Shown: piece by piece, positions 46,008-55,551 of the stretch
Layout of the letters: each line of letters starts with the position of its first letter
Position numbering within the stretch: the stretch's first letter is position 1
Assembly: GCA_964404285.1 (NCBI GenBank)
Contig: CAYOJK010000013.1
Span: forward strand, 4,250-68,249
DNA length: 64,000 nucleotides
Direction: 5' to 3'
Source of the DNA: JBASEY01 sp964404285
GTDB taxonomy: Bacteria > CSSED10-310
Made by a program: the position numbers and the translations under genes
The notes under the pieces: generated by a model
Seen by the model: only the letters and a program-made list of their open reading frames with translations
What the model was told of the DNA's origin: nothing
The model's database searches: none

Positions 46008-47468
46008 TCAGGACGAAACTGTCCTCACGACGCGCAAGCCTAGGCGGTTGGACGTGAACGACGGGGTGTTCGTGAGGCGACTTGCTGACCGGCAGAGCCC
46101 GGCGTTGTGGCTCCAACTTCCGCCCCGGAAGACGCGGCGGAAACCGGAACCTGGGCCGACATAGTCGGTCACCGTTCCCGTTGGATAAGATTCTGCATAC
46201 CAGTCCCAGCACCACTCAAACACATTTCCATGCACATCCTTCAGATTCCAGGGATTCGGCATCTTGCTTCCCACAACTTCTGTCCCACCGAGCAACCCAC
46301 CGGGATTGTTGGCGCAGTAAAAACAATAATTCTCCAGTGTCTGATGTGTCCCCGGTGTGCAGGAACCGCAATTACCGGAATTATAATACGGTTCGTCACA
46401 CGAAAACGGACCACTTGTGCCGGCTCGGGCAAAGTGTTCCCATTCCCCTTCAGTCGGCAAGCGATACCCATTTGCATTGAAATTACAATAGATTGGTTCA
46501 GTCGTATAATTCGAAGCTGTCAAAGGTATCGTATATTCAGCATCCATGTAATAGCAACGGGTAAAACCGTTCTGTAACGACAATAGGTTCGCAAACAACA
46601 CCGACTCATACCAGGTGTTTTGCTGCACAGGATAATTTGGCCCTGGGCTGACTGTTTCGTTGCTGGGATCATCCGGTAGAGTCGGCTGAGCAACCTTCAA
46701 CAATGCCCACATCTGACGAGAAACCTCCGTTTCCATCACCGCGATGTTCTTCGTCAAAATGTGCGTGAACTGCGGTCCTTCGGAGTCCCATCGACAGGGT
46801 TCCGTATCCGGTGATCCCTGCGTGAACGTTCCGGCAGACACAAACCGCATTATGCCGGCGATCGGCTCAATGGCAAACAAATCACCCGGAGCTGGAATCG
46901 GAGTCGGTGTCGGGGTTTGAGTCGGTGTGTGAGTCGGCGTGTTGCTGGGAGTTGAAGTTGGAGTCGAAGTCGGAGTATTGGTTGGGTAAGGTGTGTAGGT
47001 AGGATAAGGAGTGTATGTAGGCACATTCGTAGGCGTCTGAGTCGGGAAAGGAGTATAAGTGGGATAAGGAGTCCAGGTAGGCACATTCGTAGGCGTCTGA
47101 GTCGGCACAGGAGTCGAGGTTTGAGTCGGAGCATGTGTCGGAGTCGGTGGTTCTAGGGGATCTTCGCACTCTCCCGTCCCTAACACCGTTAGGAATATCG
47201 CCTGAGCGTCCGCTGACGTCACACTGCCACTGCCATTGCAGTCCGCCGCGCATTCCTCTTCATAAGTCGGCGAATACTGACCCAACGTGATGAAAAACGC
47301 CAGTTGAGCATCCGCAGCGGTTAGCAAACCATCCAGGTTCACGTCCCCGTGATTGATGCAATCTGACACAACCGATCGAGCGGCAAACCCGGAATAAACC
47401 GCAAACACTATAACCATGCAGACTGCTAATGCTTTCAAAACAATCGTATGAACCCCTGACTGTTTCAT
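46008..47468 (-). CDS. Secreted dockerin-like + Pro/Thr linker + FGE variable protein 3
   Basis: 486 residues. Signal peptide (TIVLKALAVCMVIVFAVYSG), dockerin-like domain about 37-100 (GDVNLDGLLTAADAQ and DCNGSGSVTSADAQ), a ~95-residue linker of PT/TP repeats with aromatic residues (WTPYPTYTPFPTQTP), then the FGE module with GYRLPTEGEWEHFARAGT and DVHGNVFEWCWDWY. AGGAGG precedes the ATG. The first ~200 residues are nearly identical to protein 7 (55552-56970), as are both flanks, but the variable segment is quite different. Expected outside the cell, held by the dockerin-like part or the linker. Confidence 0.85.
   Translation of the reverse strand: MKQSGVHTIVLKALAVCMVIVFAVYSGFAARSVVSDCINHGDVNLDGLLTAADAQLAFFITLGQYSPTYEEECAADCNGSGSVTSADAQAIFLTVLGTGECEDPLEPPTPTHAPTQTSTPVPTQTPTNVPTWTPYPTYTPFPTQTPTNVPTYTPYPTYTPYPTNTPTSTPTSTPSNTPTHTPTQTPTPTPIPAPGDLFAIEPIAGIMRFVSAGTFTQGSPDTEPCRWDSEGPQFTHILTKNIAVMETEVSRQMWALLKVAQPTLPDDPSNETVSPGPNYPVQQNTWYESVLFANLLSLQNGFTRCYYMDAEYTIPLTASNYTTEPIYCNFNANGYRLPTEGEWEHFARAGTSGPFSCDEPYYNSGNCGSCTPGTHQTLENYCFYCANNPGGLLGGTEVVGSKMPNPWNLKDVHGNVFEWCWDWYAESYPTGTVTDYVGPGSGFRRVFRGGSWSHNAGLCRSASRLTNTPSFTSNRLGLRVVRTVSS
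46010..46025 (-). other. 3' hairpin of variable region, gene 3
   Basis: Perfect stem AGGAC/GTCCT (6-base loop) across the stop codon. Covarying form of the AGAAC/GTTCT stem. Confidence 0.6.
46032..46142 (-). other. DGR-type variable region, gene 3
   Basis: 37 codons ending GGC TTG CGC. Compared with genes 7 and 9 (module 1), 17 of 18 amino-acid-changing codons share the third base in all three copies. Confidence 0.8.
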
Positions 47469-48306
47469 TTGAAATACCTCCTCAGTGATGACTATTTTAC
47501 AAACTCTTCAACTCATCCGCTTAGGTATTGATTATATTCTATCAACAAAGCATTTTGCAACTGTTTTTCCACCAAATTCACTCGACAGCCTCACGCCATC
47601 ACCCGAAGAAACCTCATCCCCCGGCCCCTTTCGAACCTCGACCTCATCCCCCGGCCCCTTCTCCATCGCCGGAGAAGGTGGGCTGTTATTCTGGGGCGAA
47701 TTTTCTACAGATGACACAAATGAGCACTGATGGGAATATTAGAGGCGCCTAGACGGCACGCGATGAGTGATTAGTGGCTAAGTGTGTGTTAGTGGGTAAC
47801 GCTAGAGACAGACCAAGTTGGGGACAGACTTCCAGAAGGATGCTTAAATTAAAATTGGGGGACAGACTTCCAATTTAATCGTTGATCGAGACCTTATTGG
47901 CGTTCATTCGCGTTCATTCGTGGTTCTTCCCCAGAAACTATAAATACTGAAATCCAACACTTGGAAATTGGTTATTGGATATTGGATATTGGATGTTGAA
48001 CCCCCCGCCTCTCACCTCATTCATCCCATTTGTCCCATATTCCTCGTCCCATCCGTCCCATCGGTCCCATACCCCTCCTTTTGTCGGATAGCAACGTCAC
48101 TATTTTCTGGAAGGTATCTGGAAACCCATCACAGGTTCAGGCTGGAAGCCCGTTCCATAGGTTTATTATATTAATAAAACCTTGAACACAGCGCATGACT
48201 GCGTCCAGTTTCGCCCTGATTATCCGATTGCGATGCCGGGGGCTTTTGCCCCTTTCGGCATTCGCATCGTCAATCTGCGGAAGAAACCGGTTCTGGAGAG
48301 CACATA
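47469..48306. repeat. Repeat spacer (right part of the 2.3-kb duplication)
   Basis: Contains two copies of a palindrome-bearing sequence (CCTCATCCCCCGGCCCCTT; full arms CCCCTTCTCC/GGAGAAGG at about 47642-47682) and interspersed elements near 47818 and 47858. The last shared bases with 57449 lie near 47979. A run of TCCCATxxGTCCCAT follows near 48030. No gene. Confidence 0.75.
48239..48252. other. GC-rich hairpin downstream of gene 4
   Basis: GGGGC/GCCCC with loop TTTT, 55 bases beyond the gene 4 stop. Confidence 0.5.
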
Positions 48307-49512
48307 TCAGAATATAACTGTTCTCACCAAGCGGAAGCCCATGTCGTCGCACGTGTCCGACGGGGGGCTCCAACCGCGATACGCTGACCGGCAAATATTA
48401 GGGCCACGAGTCCAGCCGCCGCCTCGGTTGGCACGGCCGGGACTGGAATCCGGGCCGATATAGTCGGTCACCGTTCCTGTTGGATAACCTGCATACCAAT
48501 CCCAACACAATTCCATTACATTTCCATGCACATTTTTCAGATTCCAAGGATTCGGCAACTTGCTTCCCACAACTTCTGTCCTACCAGGATTGTTGACACT
48601 GTAAACACAATGCTGTTCCAAAATTGGATGCGTTCCCGGTGTATAGGAGTCACAATTGGTGGAATTATAATCCGGTTCGTCACACGAAAACGGGCCACTT
48701 GTGCCGGCTCGGGCAAAGTGTTCCCATTCCCCTTCAGTCGGCAGGCGATACCCATTTGCATTGAAATTACAATAGATTGGTTCAGTCGTATAATTCGAAG
48801 CTGTCAAGGGTATCGTATATTCAGCATCCATGTAATAGCAACGCGTAAAACCGTTCTGTAACGACAACAGGTTCGCAAACAACACCGAATGATACCAGTT
48901 GCTATGCTGTACCGGATGATCCATCGTCGGGCTGACACTCGTGTCACTTGGATCGTTTGGCATTGACTCCTGAACAGCTTGAAGATCCGCCCACATCTGA
49001 CGAGAAACCTCTGTTTCCATCACAGCGATGTTCTTCGTCAAAATGTGCGTGAACTGCGGCCCCTCGCTACCGTATCGACAAGGTTCCGTATCCGGCGATC
49101 CCTGCGTGAACTCTCCGGCAGGCACAAACCGCATGTTGCCGACAATCGGGTCTGTGGCAAACAAATCACCCGGAGCAGGAGTCGGAGTCGGCGTTTCCAG
49201 GGGATCTTCACATGCACCCGTCCCCAACGCCGCAAGGAATATCATCTGAGCGTCCGCTGACGTTACACTACCGTCACCATTGCAGTCCGCCGCGCATTCC
49301 TCTTCATATGTCGGCGAATACTGACCCAACGTAATGAAAAATGCCAGTTGAGCATCCGCTGCAGTTAGCAAACCATCCAGGTTTACATCACCATGATTGA
49401 TGCAATCAGAAACAACCGATCGAGCGGCAAACCCTGAATAACCCGTAAACACAAAAACCATGCAAACTGCAAACAGTGTCAAAATAAATCTATAAATACT
49501 TGCCCGTTTCAT
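48307..49512 (-). CDS. Secreted dockerin-like + FGE variable protein 4
   Basis: 401 residues from the ATG at 49512 (AGGAGG eight bases upstream; an ATG seven codons earlier overlaps the ribosome binding site). Signal peptide; dockerin-like domain (DCNGDGSVTSADAQMIFLAA) with a better EF-hand loop than in proteins 1 and 3; very short linker (TPTPTPAPG); FGE module from about 118. The end reads DDMGFRLVRTVIF. DVHGN of the family is changed to NVHGNVMELCWDWY. The 3' hairpin has one C-A mismatch at the stem base. Confidence 0.85.
   Translation of the reverse strand: MKRASIYRFILTLFAVCMVFVFTGYSGFAARSVVSDCINHGDVNLDGLLTAADAQLAFFITLGQYSPTYEEECAADCNGDGSVTSADAQMIFLAALGTGACEDPLETPTPTPAPGDLFATDPIVGNMRFVPAGEFTQGSPDTEPCRYGSEGPQFTHILTKNIAVMETEVSRQMWADLQAVQESMPNDPSDTSVSPTMDHPVQHSNWYHSVLFANLLSLQNGFTRCYYMDAEYTIPLTASNYTTEPIYCNFNANGYRLPTEGEWEHFARAGTSGPFSCDEPDYNSTNCDSYTPGTHPILEQHCVYSVNNPGRTEVVGSKLPNPWNLKNVHGNVMELCWDWYAGYPTGTVTDYIGPDSSPGRANRGGGWTRGPNICRSAYRGWSPPSDTCDDMGFRLVRTVIF
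48331..48441 (-). other. DGR-type variable region, gene 4
   Basis: 37 codons. GGC TGG ACT CGT GGC CCT AAT follows the conserved GGC GGC, and the end is GAC ACG TGC GAC GAC ATG. The last codon before GGC TTC CGC is ATG, against CTG in several copies, a first-base A change. Confidence 0.75.
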
Positions 49513-50018
49513 TGTAAATGCCTCCTCGCTCACAAATGGTTAACAATCTCTTTTACGAAATTATTGTACAACAAATATTATTCAAATTGAAAACCATTTA
49601 TACATTTTTTCTTCTCGATTTTATCCGGCAGCCGCGCGCTTTCGCCCGGAAAGATTTCATCCCATCCCCCGGCCCTTTCTCCATTGCCGGCGAAGGGGGG
49701 CTGTTATTCCGGGGAAGGTTATCCGCAGATGAACATAGTGGGTAGTGGGTAGCGCTGGACAGACTAAGTTGGGGACAGACTTCCAATTTAAAATCCTATC
49801 GTTGATCGAGACCTTATTGGCGTTCATTCGCGTTCATTCGCGGTTCTTCCCCAAAAACTATAAATGCTGAAATCCAACACTTGGTGATTGGTTATTGGAT
49901 ATTGGATATTCGATCGTCCATTCGCGTTCATTCGCGGTTTACAATCAAAATGATCAACATCCTCACCGAGAATCAAGGGTGGGAATAGACTCACACGAAG
50001 GGTTATGGAAGACAGAAC
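49513..50018. repeat. Repeat spacer
   Basis: AT-rich promoter-like part at 49540-49620, a palindrome copy (CCCCCGGCCCTTTCTCC with a GAAGGGGGG arm) at about 49661-49701, an interspersed element near 49770 and CATTCGCGTTCATTCGCGGT motifs. No gene. Confidence 0.7.
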
Positions 50019-52301
50019 TCAAGGCAAAACATTTCTGACAAGGCGAAAGCCAAGGTAGATATTTTTAATCGATGGTTCTATCCAAGCGCGATAGGCTGAT
50101 CGGCTGAAACAAGCGTAATCACACCAAGAGCCGCCCCGGAAAACACGACCGGAACCGGAGCCCGGGCCGACATAGTCGATCACCAGCTCTGTTGGATAAT
50201 CCGCATACCAGTCCCAACACCACTCCCAGACGTTTCCGTGCACGTCATACAGCCCCCATGAATTCGGTAACTTGCTCCCCACAACTTCCGGGCGGTCGAG
50301 ATTGTCGGCACAGTAAACACAATACTTCTCTAGCGATGGATGAGTCCCTTCCGCGCATGAATCACAATTACCGGAATTATAATTAGGTTCATCACACGAA
50401 AATGGGCCGCTTGTACCGGCTCGGGTAAAGTATTCCCACTCCCCTTCCGTCGGCAACCGATATCCGTTCGCATTGAAATTACAATAAATCGGCTCTGTGG
50501 TAAAATTCCAATCTACCACGGCTTCCGTAAATTCGGGATCCATAAAATAACACTGCCTAAAACCATTCTCCAACGACAACAAATTCGCAAACAACACTGC
50601 CTGATACCACCTAACTTTCTGGACAGGATGCTTCAGCGTTGGGCTATGGTGTAAATAACTCGGATCTTTCGGTAAGTTCGGCATAGCGGTTTTTAAATCT
50701 GCCCACATCTGACGAGAAACCTCCGTTTCCATTACCGCGATGTTCTTCGTCAAAACATGTGTGAACTGGGGACCCTCGAAGGGATATCCACAGGGTTCCA
50801 TATCCGGGGAACCTTGCGTGAGCGCTCCGGCAGGCGCCAACCGCATGTTTCCGATAATTGGGTCTGTAGCAACCAAGTCCCCTGGCGCATGCGTTGGAGT
50901 AGGGGTTGGCATGTTGGTCGGTGTTTGAGTCGGTGTTTGAATGGCTGATACTGTTCTTATAAGGCGGAAACCCAGATGGTTGAAAGCATTTGACGGATAA
51001 ATAAAGATGCGACTTGCAGAGCGACAGTTCCTGGGCTCGTCACGCCAAGCGCCGCCACGGAGAACGCGATAGGAACCGGAACTTGGTCCAAGATAGTCGT
51101 TCAGCGTTCCCGTTGAATAGCCCGCTGCATACCAGTCCCAACACCACTCCCAAACATTACCGTGAACATCTTTCAGATTCCAGGGATTCGGCCATTTGCT
51201 CCCCACAACCTCTGCCTGTCCCAGACCGTCTACACAATAAACACAATACCGATCCAGTGTCTGAAGGCTCCCCAGAGAACAAGATTCACACGTATTGGAT
51301 TTGTAATAGGACTCATCACACGAAAAAGGACCGCTTGTGCCGGCTCGAGTAAAATATTCCCATTCTCCTTCAGTCGGCAACCGATATCCGTCAGCAGTGA
51401 AATCGCAGTAAAATTCATCGTCGATGTTGTAGTTTGTTGTATTTACAACTGTCGTGAGCGCTGCATCTTTATAATAACACCTCGAAAAACCATTCTGCAG
51501 CGACAACAGGTTCGCAAACAACACCGACTCATACCAGGTGATTTGCTGAACAGGATGATCCATTGTGGGGCTTGTATCAGCGTCACTTGGATCGTCCGGC
51601 AACATCGGCTGAACAGCTTTAAGATCAGCCCACATTTGACGAGAAACCTCCGTTTCCATCACCGCGATGTCCTTCGTCAAAACATGTGTGAACTGCGGTT
51701 CCTCATTTATCTTTCGACAGGGCTCCGTATCCGGTGAGCCCTGTGTATATGTTCCCGCTGCAATAAAGCGCATATTTTCCACAATCGGCTCTACTGAAAA
51801 CAAATCTCCCTGAGGATACATCGGTGTAGGAGTCGGCGTTGGAGTTGGAGTGGTCGTAGGCGTCCACTTGTGCTCATGGCCCAGCCGGAAGTTTTGAAAA
51901 TCATAATTCCAGGTCTCCATGTCCACAAACCAGGCGCCCCAAAAAACCATCGGCCCGAACGGGATGAACGCGTCGATATCAGGAAAATCAAACTCCAAAA
52001 AAAGCGCTGTCGATTTCCCGGCCTCGATGTCCTGGACTCTAAAATCCACTTCCGTTGTAAAGGATGGCCAGAAAAAATATTCGCCCATAATTTCAAGAAT
52101 GCCGAATATCGAAACATCCGGTTTCATAAAACCCCAATTGGTCATCAAAAGCTCGGCCTTGAAATGATCGAACGAAACGAATCCGGCATCATTCAGGCGC
52201 ATCTCCACATCGATATTAACCGCATCGACCGCCGGCAACACACAAAACACCAATAAGCTCGGCAAGATAAAAACATTGATCATCCATTCGCAGTGTTTCA
52301 T
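50019..52301 (-). CDS. Secreted beta-domain protein with two FGE modules, protein 5
   Basis: 760 residues. Signal peptide about 1-27 (FILPSLLVFCVLPAVDA), beta-rich N-domain to about 150 (VEMRLNDAGFVSFDHFKAEL), Pro/Thr linker, FGE module 1 (about 165-450), short TPTQTPTNMPTPTPTHAPG linker, FGE module 2 (about 475-760). Each module ends in its own variable segment. AGGAGG precedes the ATG. Codon third positions in both variable segments are more diverged than in other copies, and neither has an intact 3' hairpin, so this looks like an older, possibly no longer mutating member. Confidence 0.85.
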   Translation of the reverse strand: MKHCEWMINVFILPSLLVFCVLPAVDAVNIDVEMRLNDAGFVSFDHFKAELLMTNWGFMKPDVSIFGILEIMGEYFFWPSFTTEVDFRVQDIEAGKSTALFLEFDFPDIDAFIPFGPMVFWGAWFVDMETWNYDFQNFRLGHEHKWTPTTTPTPTPTPTPMYPQGDLFSVEPIVENMRFIAAGTYTQGSPDTEPCRKINEEPQFTHVLTKDIAVMETEVSRQMWADLKAVQPMLPDDPSDADTSPTMDHPVQQITWYESVLFANLLSLQNGFSRCYYKDAALTTVVNTTNYNIDDEFYCDFTADGYRLPTEGEWEYFTRAGTSGPFSCDESYYKSNTCESCSLGSLQTLDRYCVYCVDGLGQAEVVGSKWPNPWNLKDVHGNVWEWCWDWYAAGYSTGTLNDYLGPSSGSYRVLRGGAWRDEPRNCRSASRIFIYPSNAFNHLGFRLIRTVSAIQTPTQTPTNMPTPTPTHAPGDLVATDPIIGNMRLAPAGALTQGSPDMEPCGYPFEGPQFTHVLTKNIAVMETEVSRQMWADLKTAMPNLPKDPSYLHHSPTLKHPVQKVRWYQAVLFANLLSLENGFRQCYFMDPEFTEAVVDWNFTTEPIYCNFNANGYRLPTEGEWEYFTRAGTSGPFSCDEPNYNSGNCDSCAEGTHPSLEKYCVYCADNLDRPEVVGSKLPNSWGLYDVHGNVWEWCWDWYADYPTELVIDYVGPGSGSGRVFRGGSWCDYACFSRSAYRAWIEPSIKNIYLGFRLVRNVLP
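50043..50153 (-). other. Variable region, gene 5 module 2 (probably inactive)
   Basis: 37 codons ending GGC TTT CGC. Third bases differ often from the other copies (TCT, TGT, GAT, ATT, AAA) and the hairpin is lost. Confidence 0.55.
50964..51074 (-). other. Variable region, gene 5 module 1 (internal)
   Basis: 37 codons ending GGT TTC CGC in the middle of the gene. It is followed by coding sequence for the linker, and no hairpin is present. Confidence 0.55.
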
Positions 52302-52574
52302 GGCTAAGCCCTCCTTTTAAATCATTAAAAAAACGTCGCTCGCAAATCTCTCGACTATGTATTATCAGTGTAGTTAATTTGAGAAAGACTGTCAATTGGC
52401 AGTGGGGAGTGATTAGTGAGTGGTGGGTAGCGCTGGACATAAGTTGGGGACAGACTTCCAATTTAAAATCCTATTGTGGATCGAGACCTTATTGGCGTTC
52501 ATTCGCGTTCATTCGCGGTTAATAAAACCAGAATTCATCAACATTCTAGATAGCATCCGGTTCGGAAACACACA
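52302..52574. repeat. Short repeat spacer
   Basis: Interspersed element near 52446 and CATTCGCGTTCATTCGCGG motifs. The left part, with TATGTATTATCAGTGTAG, is shared with the spacers upstream of genes 6 and 8. Confidence 0.65.
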
Positions 52575-54944
52575 TCAGGGCGAAACAGCCCTCACCAGGC
52601 GGAAGCCCAGATTAATAAAAGCGATTGTCGGGGAATAATAGTCGCGATTTGCTGACCGACAAGCCTTGGCGGGACTCTGCCAACCACCGCCACGGACGAC
52701 CCGCGCCGAACCGGAGCTTGGGCCGACATAGTCGCTCATCGTTCCTGTTGGATAATCTGCATACCAGTCCCAGCACCACTCCTGCACGTTCCCATGCATG
52801 TCAAACAAGTCCCATGAATTCGGTAATTTGCTTCCAACAACTTCCGTCTGCTCTGCCGCATTCCCACAGTAAACACAATACTGCTCCAGAGCCTGATGTG
52901 TTCCGGATGAGCAGGATAAGCAATTGCCGGAATTGTAATTCGTCTCAATACAAACAAACAGGCCTGTTGTTCCCGCACGGCATGCATATTCCCATTCCGC
53001 CTCGGTGGGCAGCCGATACCCATCCGCAGCAAAATCGCAGTAAATTTGATTATCGATGTCATAGTTCGTCGCATCCACTATCGTCGTGAACGCAGCATCT
53101 TTGTAATAACACTGCGTGAAACCGTTCTCCAATGACAACAGGTTCGCAAACAACACCGCCCTATACCAAGTGGTTTGCTGCACAGGGTGACTTATCGTTG
53201 GGCTATATGTTTTATGTGTCCGATCATACGTCAATGTCGGCTGAGCCTCTTTCAAATTCGCCCACATTTGACGAGAAACCTCTGTTTCCATCATGGCGAT
53301 CTCCCTTGTCAAATAGTGCGTGAACTGCGGCCCTTCATTATCACCTCGACAGAGTTCCGTATTTGGTGATCCTTGCGTGAACATTCCGGCAGGAATAAGC
53401 ATCATGTTTCCTACAATGGGATCGGTGTAAAACAAATTTCCCGGAGTATGCGTCGGAGTTGGTGTCGGCGTGTCAGTTGGGTAAGGGGTGGGTGTTTGGG
53501 TTGGCGGGTGGGGAGTGGGTGTGTTTGTTGGAGTAGATGTGCCTTCAATCGTAGGTGTGACGGTCGGAGTCTCCAGCGTTTGGATAGTTCTCACGAGGCG
53601 TAGCCCCACATAGGAGTGCCCGTACTTGGGGGAGACATCATCTCCGCGACGCGCTGATCGACATAAACCAGGACTACTGTACCAACTGCCGCCTCGGTAA
53701 ACGCGGTGGGAACGAAAAGGCGAACCGCGATAGTCGATCACTGTTCCCTCTGGATAAATATATGAATGCCTGTCCCAGCACCATTCGTCAACATTCCCGT
53801 GCACATCCTTCAGATTCCAGGGATTCGGCAACTTGCTCCCAACAGGCTTTGCCCTGTAATGACTGCCGATTTGGTAAACACAATGCTTCTCCAGTGTCTG
53901 AAGCAGCCCTGATGAGGAAGATCCACAATTAGTGTTATTGTAATAGGGTTCGTCACATGAAAACGGACCAGTTGTGCCGGCTCGAGCAAAATATTCCCAT
54001 TCCCCTTCTGTCGGCAATCGATATCCGTCAGCAACAAATTTGCAGTGTATTATATCATCGATATCATAGTTCGTGGCATCCACCGGCGTTGTGAAATACG
54101 GGTCTTTGTAATAACATTGCGGGAAACCGTTCTGCAACGATAACAAGTTTGCAAACAACACCGACTCATACCAGGTATTGTTCTGCACAGGATAATGCGG
54201 TCCCGGACTTCTGCTGTCAATGCTGGGATCATCCGGTAGAGTCGGCTGCTGAGCTTGCAACTCAGTCCACATAAAACGCGAAACCTCTGTTTCCATCACC
54301 GCGATGGTTCTGATCAAAGTATGTATGAATTGCGGCCCTTCATAGATGCTTCGACAAAACTCAGTTTCCGGTGATCCTTGCGTGAACGTTCCAGCAGGCA
54401 CAAACCGCATGTTTCCAACTATCGGTTCTATCGAAAATAAATCTCCAGCTACACACGGTGGAGTAATTGTGGGTGTTGGAGTTGGAGTGTTTGTGGGAGT
54501 CGGAGTCCATTTATGAGCATGGCCCAGCCAGAATTTCTGTGAATCATAACCCCAGGTCTCCACATCCACAAACCAGGCGCCCCAGAAAACCACCGGCCCG
54601 AACGGGATGAACGCGTCGATATCAGGAAAATCAAACTCTAGAAAAGACATTATCGATTCTCCAGACTCGATGTCCAGAACCCTAAAATCCACTTCCGTCG
54701 CAAAGGATGGCCAGAAAAAATATTCGCCCATAATTTCAAGAATACCAAATATCGAAACGTCCGGTTTCATAAAACCCCAATTATACAGGTAAAGCGCGGC
54801 CTTGAAATGATCGAACGAAACGAATCCGGCGTCATTCAGGCGCATCTCCACATCGATATTGGCCGCGGCGAGCGCCGGCGCCACACAAAGCGCCAATGCG
54901 CTCAATATGATAAAAGGTCTGATTAAGCATCCGCATCGTTTCAT
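52575..54944 (-). CDS. Secreted beta-domain protein with two FGE modules, protein 6
   Basis: 789 residues from the ATG at 54944 (AAAGGAGG upstream); a frame opening at 55037 would put 31 odd residues before a good signal peptide. Signal peptide (FIILSALALCVAPALA), beta-rich N-domain identical for over 90 residues to protein 8, FGE module 1, a ~45-residue Pro/Thr linker (PTPHPPTQTPTPYPTDTPTP), then FGE module 2 ending GFRLVRAVSP. Module 2 has EAEWEYACRAGTTG in place of the usual EGEWEYFARAGT. The distal end carries the hairpin with the most changed stem, AGGGC/GCCCT. Confidence 0.85.
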   Translation of the reverse strand: MKRCGCLIRPFIILSALALCVAPALAAANIDVEMRLNDAGFVSFDHFKAALYLYNWGFMKPDVSIFGILEIMGEYFFWPSFATEVDFRVLDIESGESIMSFLEFDFPDIDAFIPFGPVVFWGAWFVDVETWGYDSQKFWLGHAHKWTPTPTNTPTPTPTITPPCVAGDLFSIEPIVGNMRFVPAGTFTQGSPETEFCRSIYEGPQFIHTLIRTIAVMETEVSRFMWTELQAQQPTLPDDPSIDSRSPGPHYPVQNNTWYESVLFANLLSLQNGFPQCYYKDPYFTTPVDATNYDIDDIIHCKFVADGYRLPTEGEWEYFARAGTTGPFSCDEPYYNNTNCGSSSSGLLQTLEKHCVYQIGSHYRAKPVGSKLPNPWNLKDVHGNVDEWCWDRHSYIYPEGTVIDYRGSPFRSHRVYRGGSWYSSPGLCRSARRGDDVSPKYGHSYVGLRLVRTIQTLETPTVTPTIEGTSTPTNTPTPHPPTQTPTPYPTDTPTPTPTHTPGNLFYTDPIVGNMMLIPAGMFTQGSPNTELCRGDNEGPQFTHYLTREIAMMETEVSRQMWANLKEAQPTLTYDRTHKTYSPTISHPVQQTTWYRAVLFANLLSLENGFTQCYYKDAAFTTIVDATNYDIDNQIYCDFAADGYRLPTEAEWEYACRAGTTGLFVCIETNYNSGNCLSCSSGTHQALEQYCVYCGNAAEQTEVVGSKLPNSWDLFDMHGNVQEWCWDWYADYPTGTMSDYVGPSSGSARVVRGGGWQSPAKACRSANRDYYSPTIAFINLGFRLVRAVSP
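52577..52592 (-). other. 3' hairpin of variable region, gene 6
   Basis: Perfect stem AGGGC/GCCCT. Both arms differ from the other copies, and the protein changes with them (VRAVSP rather than VRTVSF). Confidence 0.65.
52599..52709 (-). other. DGR-type variable region, gene 6 module 2
   Basis: 37 codons ending GGC TTC CGC. Varying codons include CAG AGT CCC, AAG, GAC TAT TAT TCC and ATC GCT TTT ATT AAT. Confidence 0.65.
53598..53711 (-). other. Variable region, gene 6 module 1 (internal)
   Basis: 38 codons, the only cassette with an added codon. Ends GGG CTA CGC and is followed by linker code. No hairpin. Confidence 0.5.
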
Positions 54945-55551
54945 GGTTATGCCTCCTTTAAATTCGTTCAATACTTGTCGCCCACAAATTTCTCGGCTAT
55001 GTATTATCAGTGTAGTTAATTTGTGAAAGCGTGTCAATTGGCAGTGAGTAGTGGGAAGTGATTAGTGAGTAGTGGGTTGTGCTGGACAGACAAAGTTGGG
55101 GACAGACTTCCAGAAGGAGAAGGATGCTGAAATTAAATTTGGGGGACAGACTTCCAATTTAATGATCAAGACCTTATTGGCGTTCATTCGCGTTCATTCG
55201 TGGTTCTTCCCCAGAAACTATAAATACTGAAATCCAACACTTGGAAATTGGTTATTGGAAATTGGACATTGCATTCTCAATGATTGTTTGAACACGATTA
55301 CAAAAATTACAAAGATGGGCAGGATTAGATTACGAGACAGACGAAGATTGTTGAATAACATTTTATTGGTTTTAAAACCTTATTCGCGTTCATTCGCGGT
55401 TAATAAAAACAGCATTCCGCGATAGCATGAACACTGCGCATGACTGCGTCCGGTTTCGCCCTGATTATCCGATTGCGATGCCGGGGGCTTACGCCCCTTT
55501 CGGCATTCGCATCGTCAATCTGCGGACGAAACCGGTTCTCGAGAGCACACA
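54945..55551. repeat. Repeat spacer (left end of the 2.3-kb duplication, copy 2)
   Basis: Near-identical to the spacer at 59130-59240 in its first 100 bases. Interspersed elements lie near 55095 and 55141. From 55172 it repeats the sequence starting at 45650. Confidence 0.75.
55484..55497. other. GC-rich hairpin downstream of gene 7
   Basis: GGGGC/GCCCC with loop TTAC (GTAA on the coding strand), 55 bases beyond the gene 7 stop. Confidence 0.55.

Noticed and set aside
46850..47253. Open frames opposite or beside the Pro/Thr linkers (also at 56400-56671 and 61084-61531)
   Set aside because: Low-complexity shadows of the PT-rich coding sequence in other frames.
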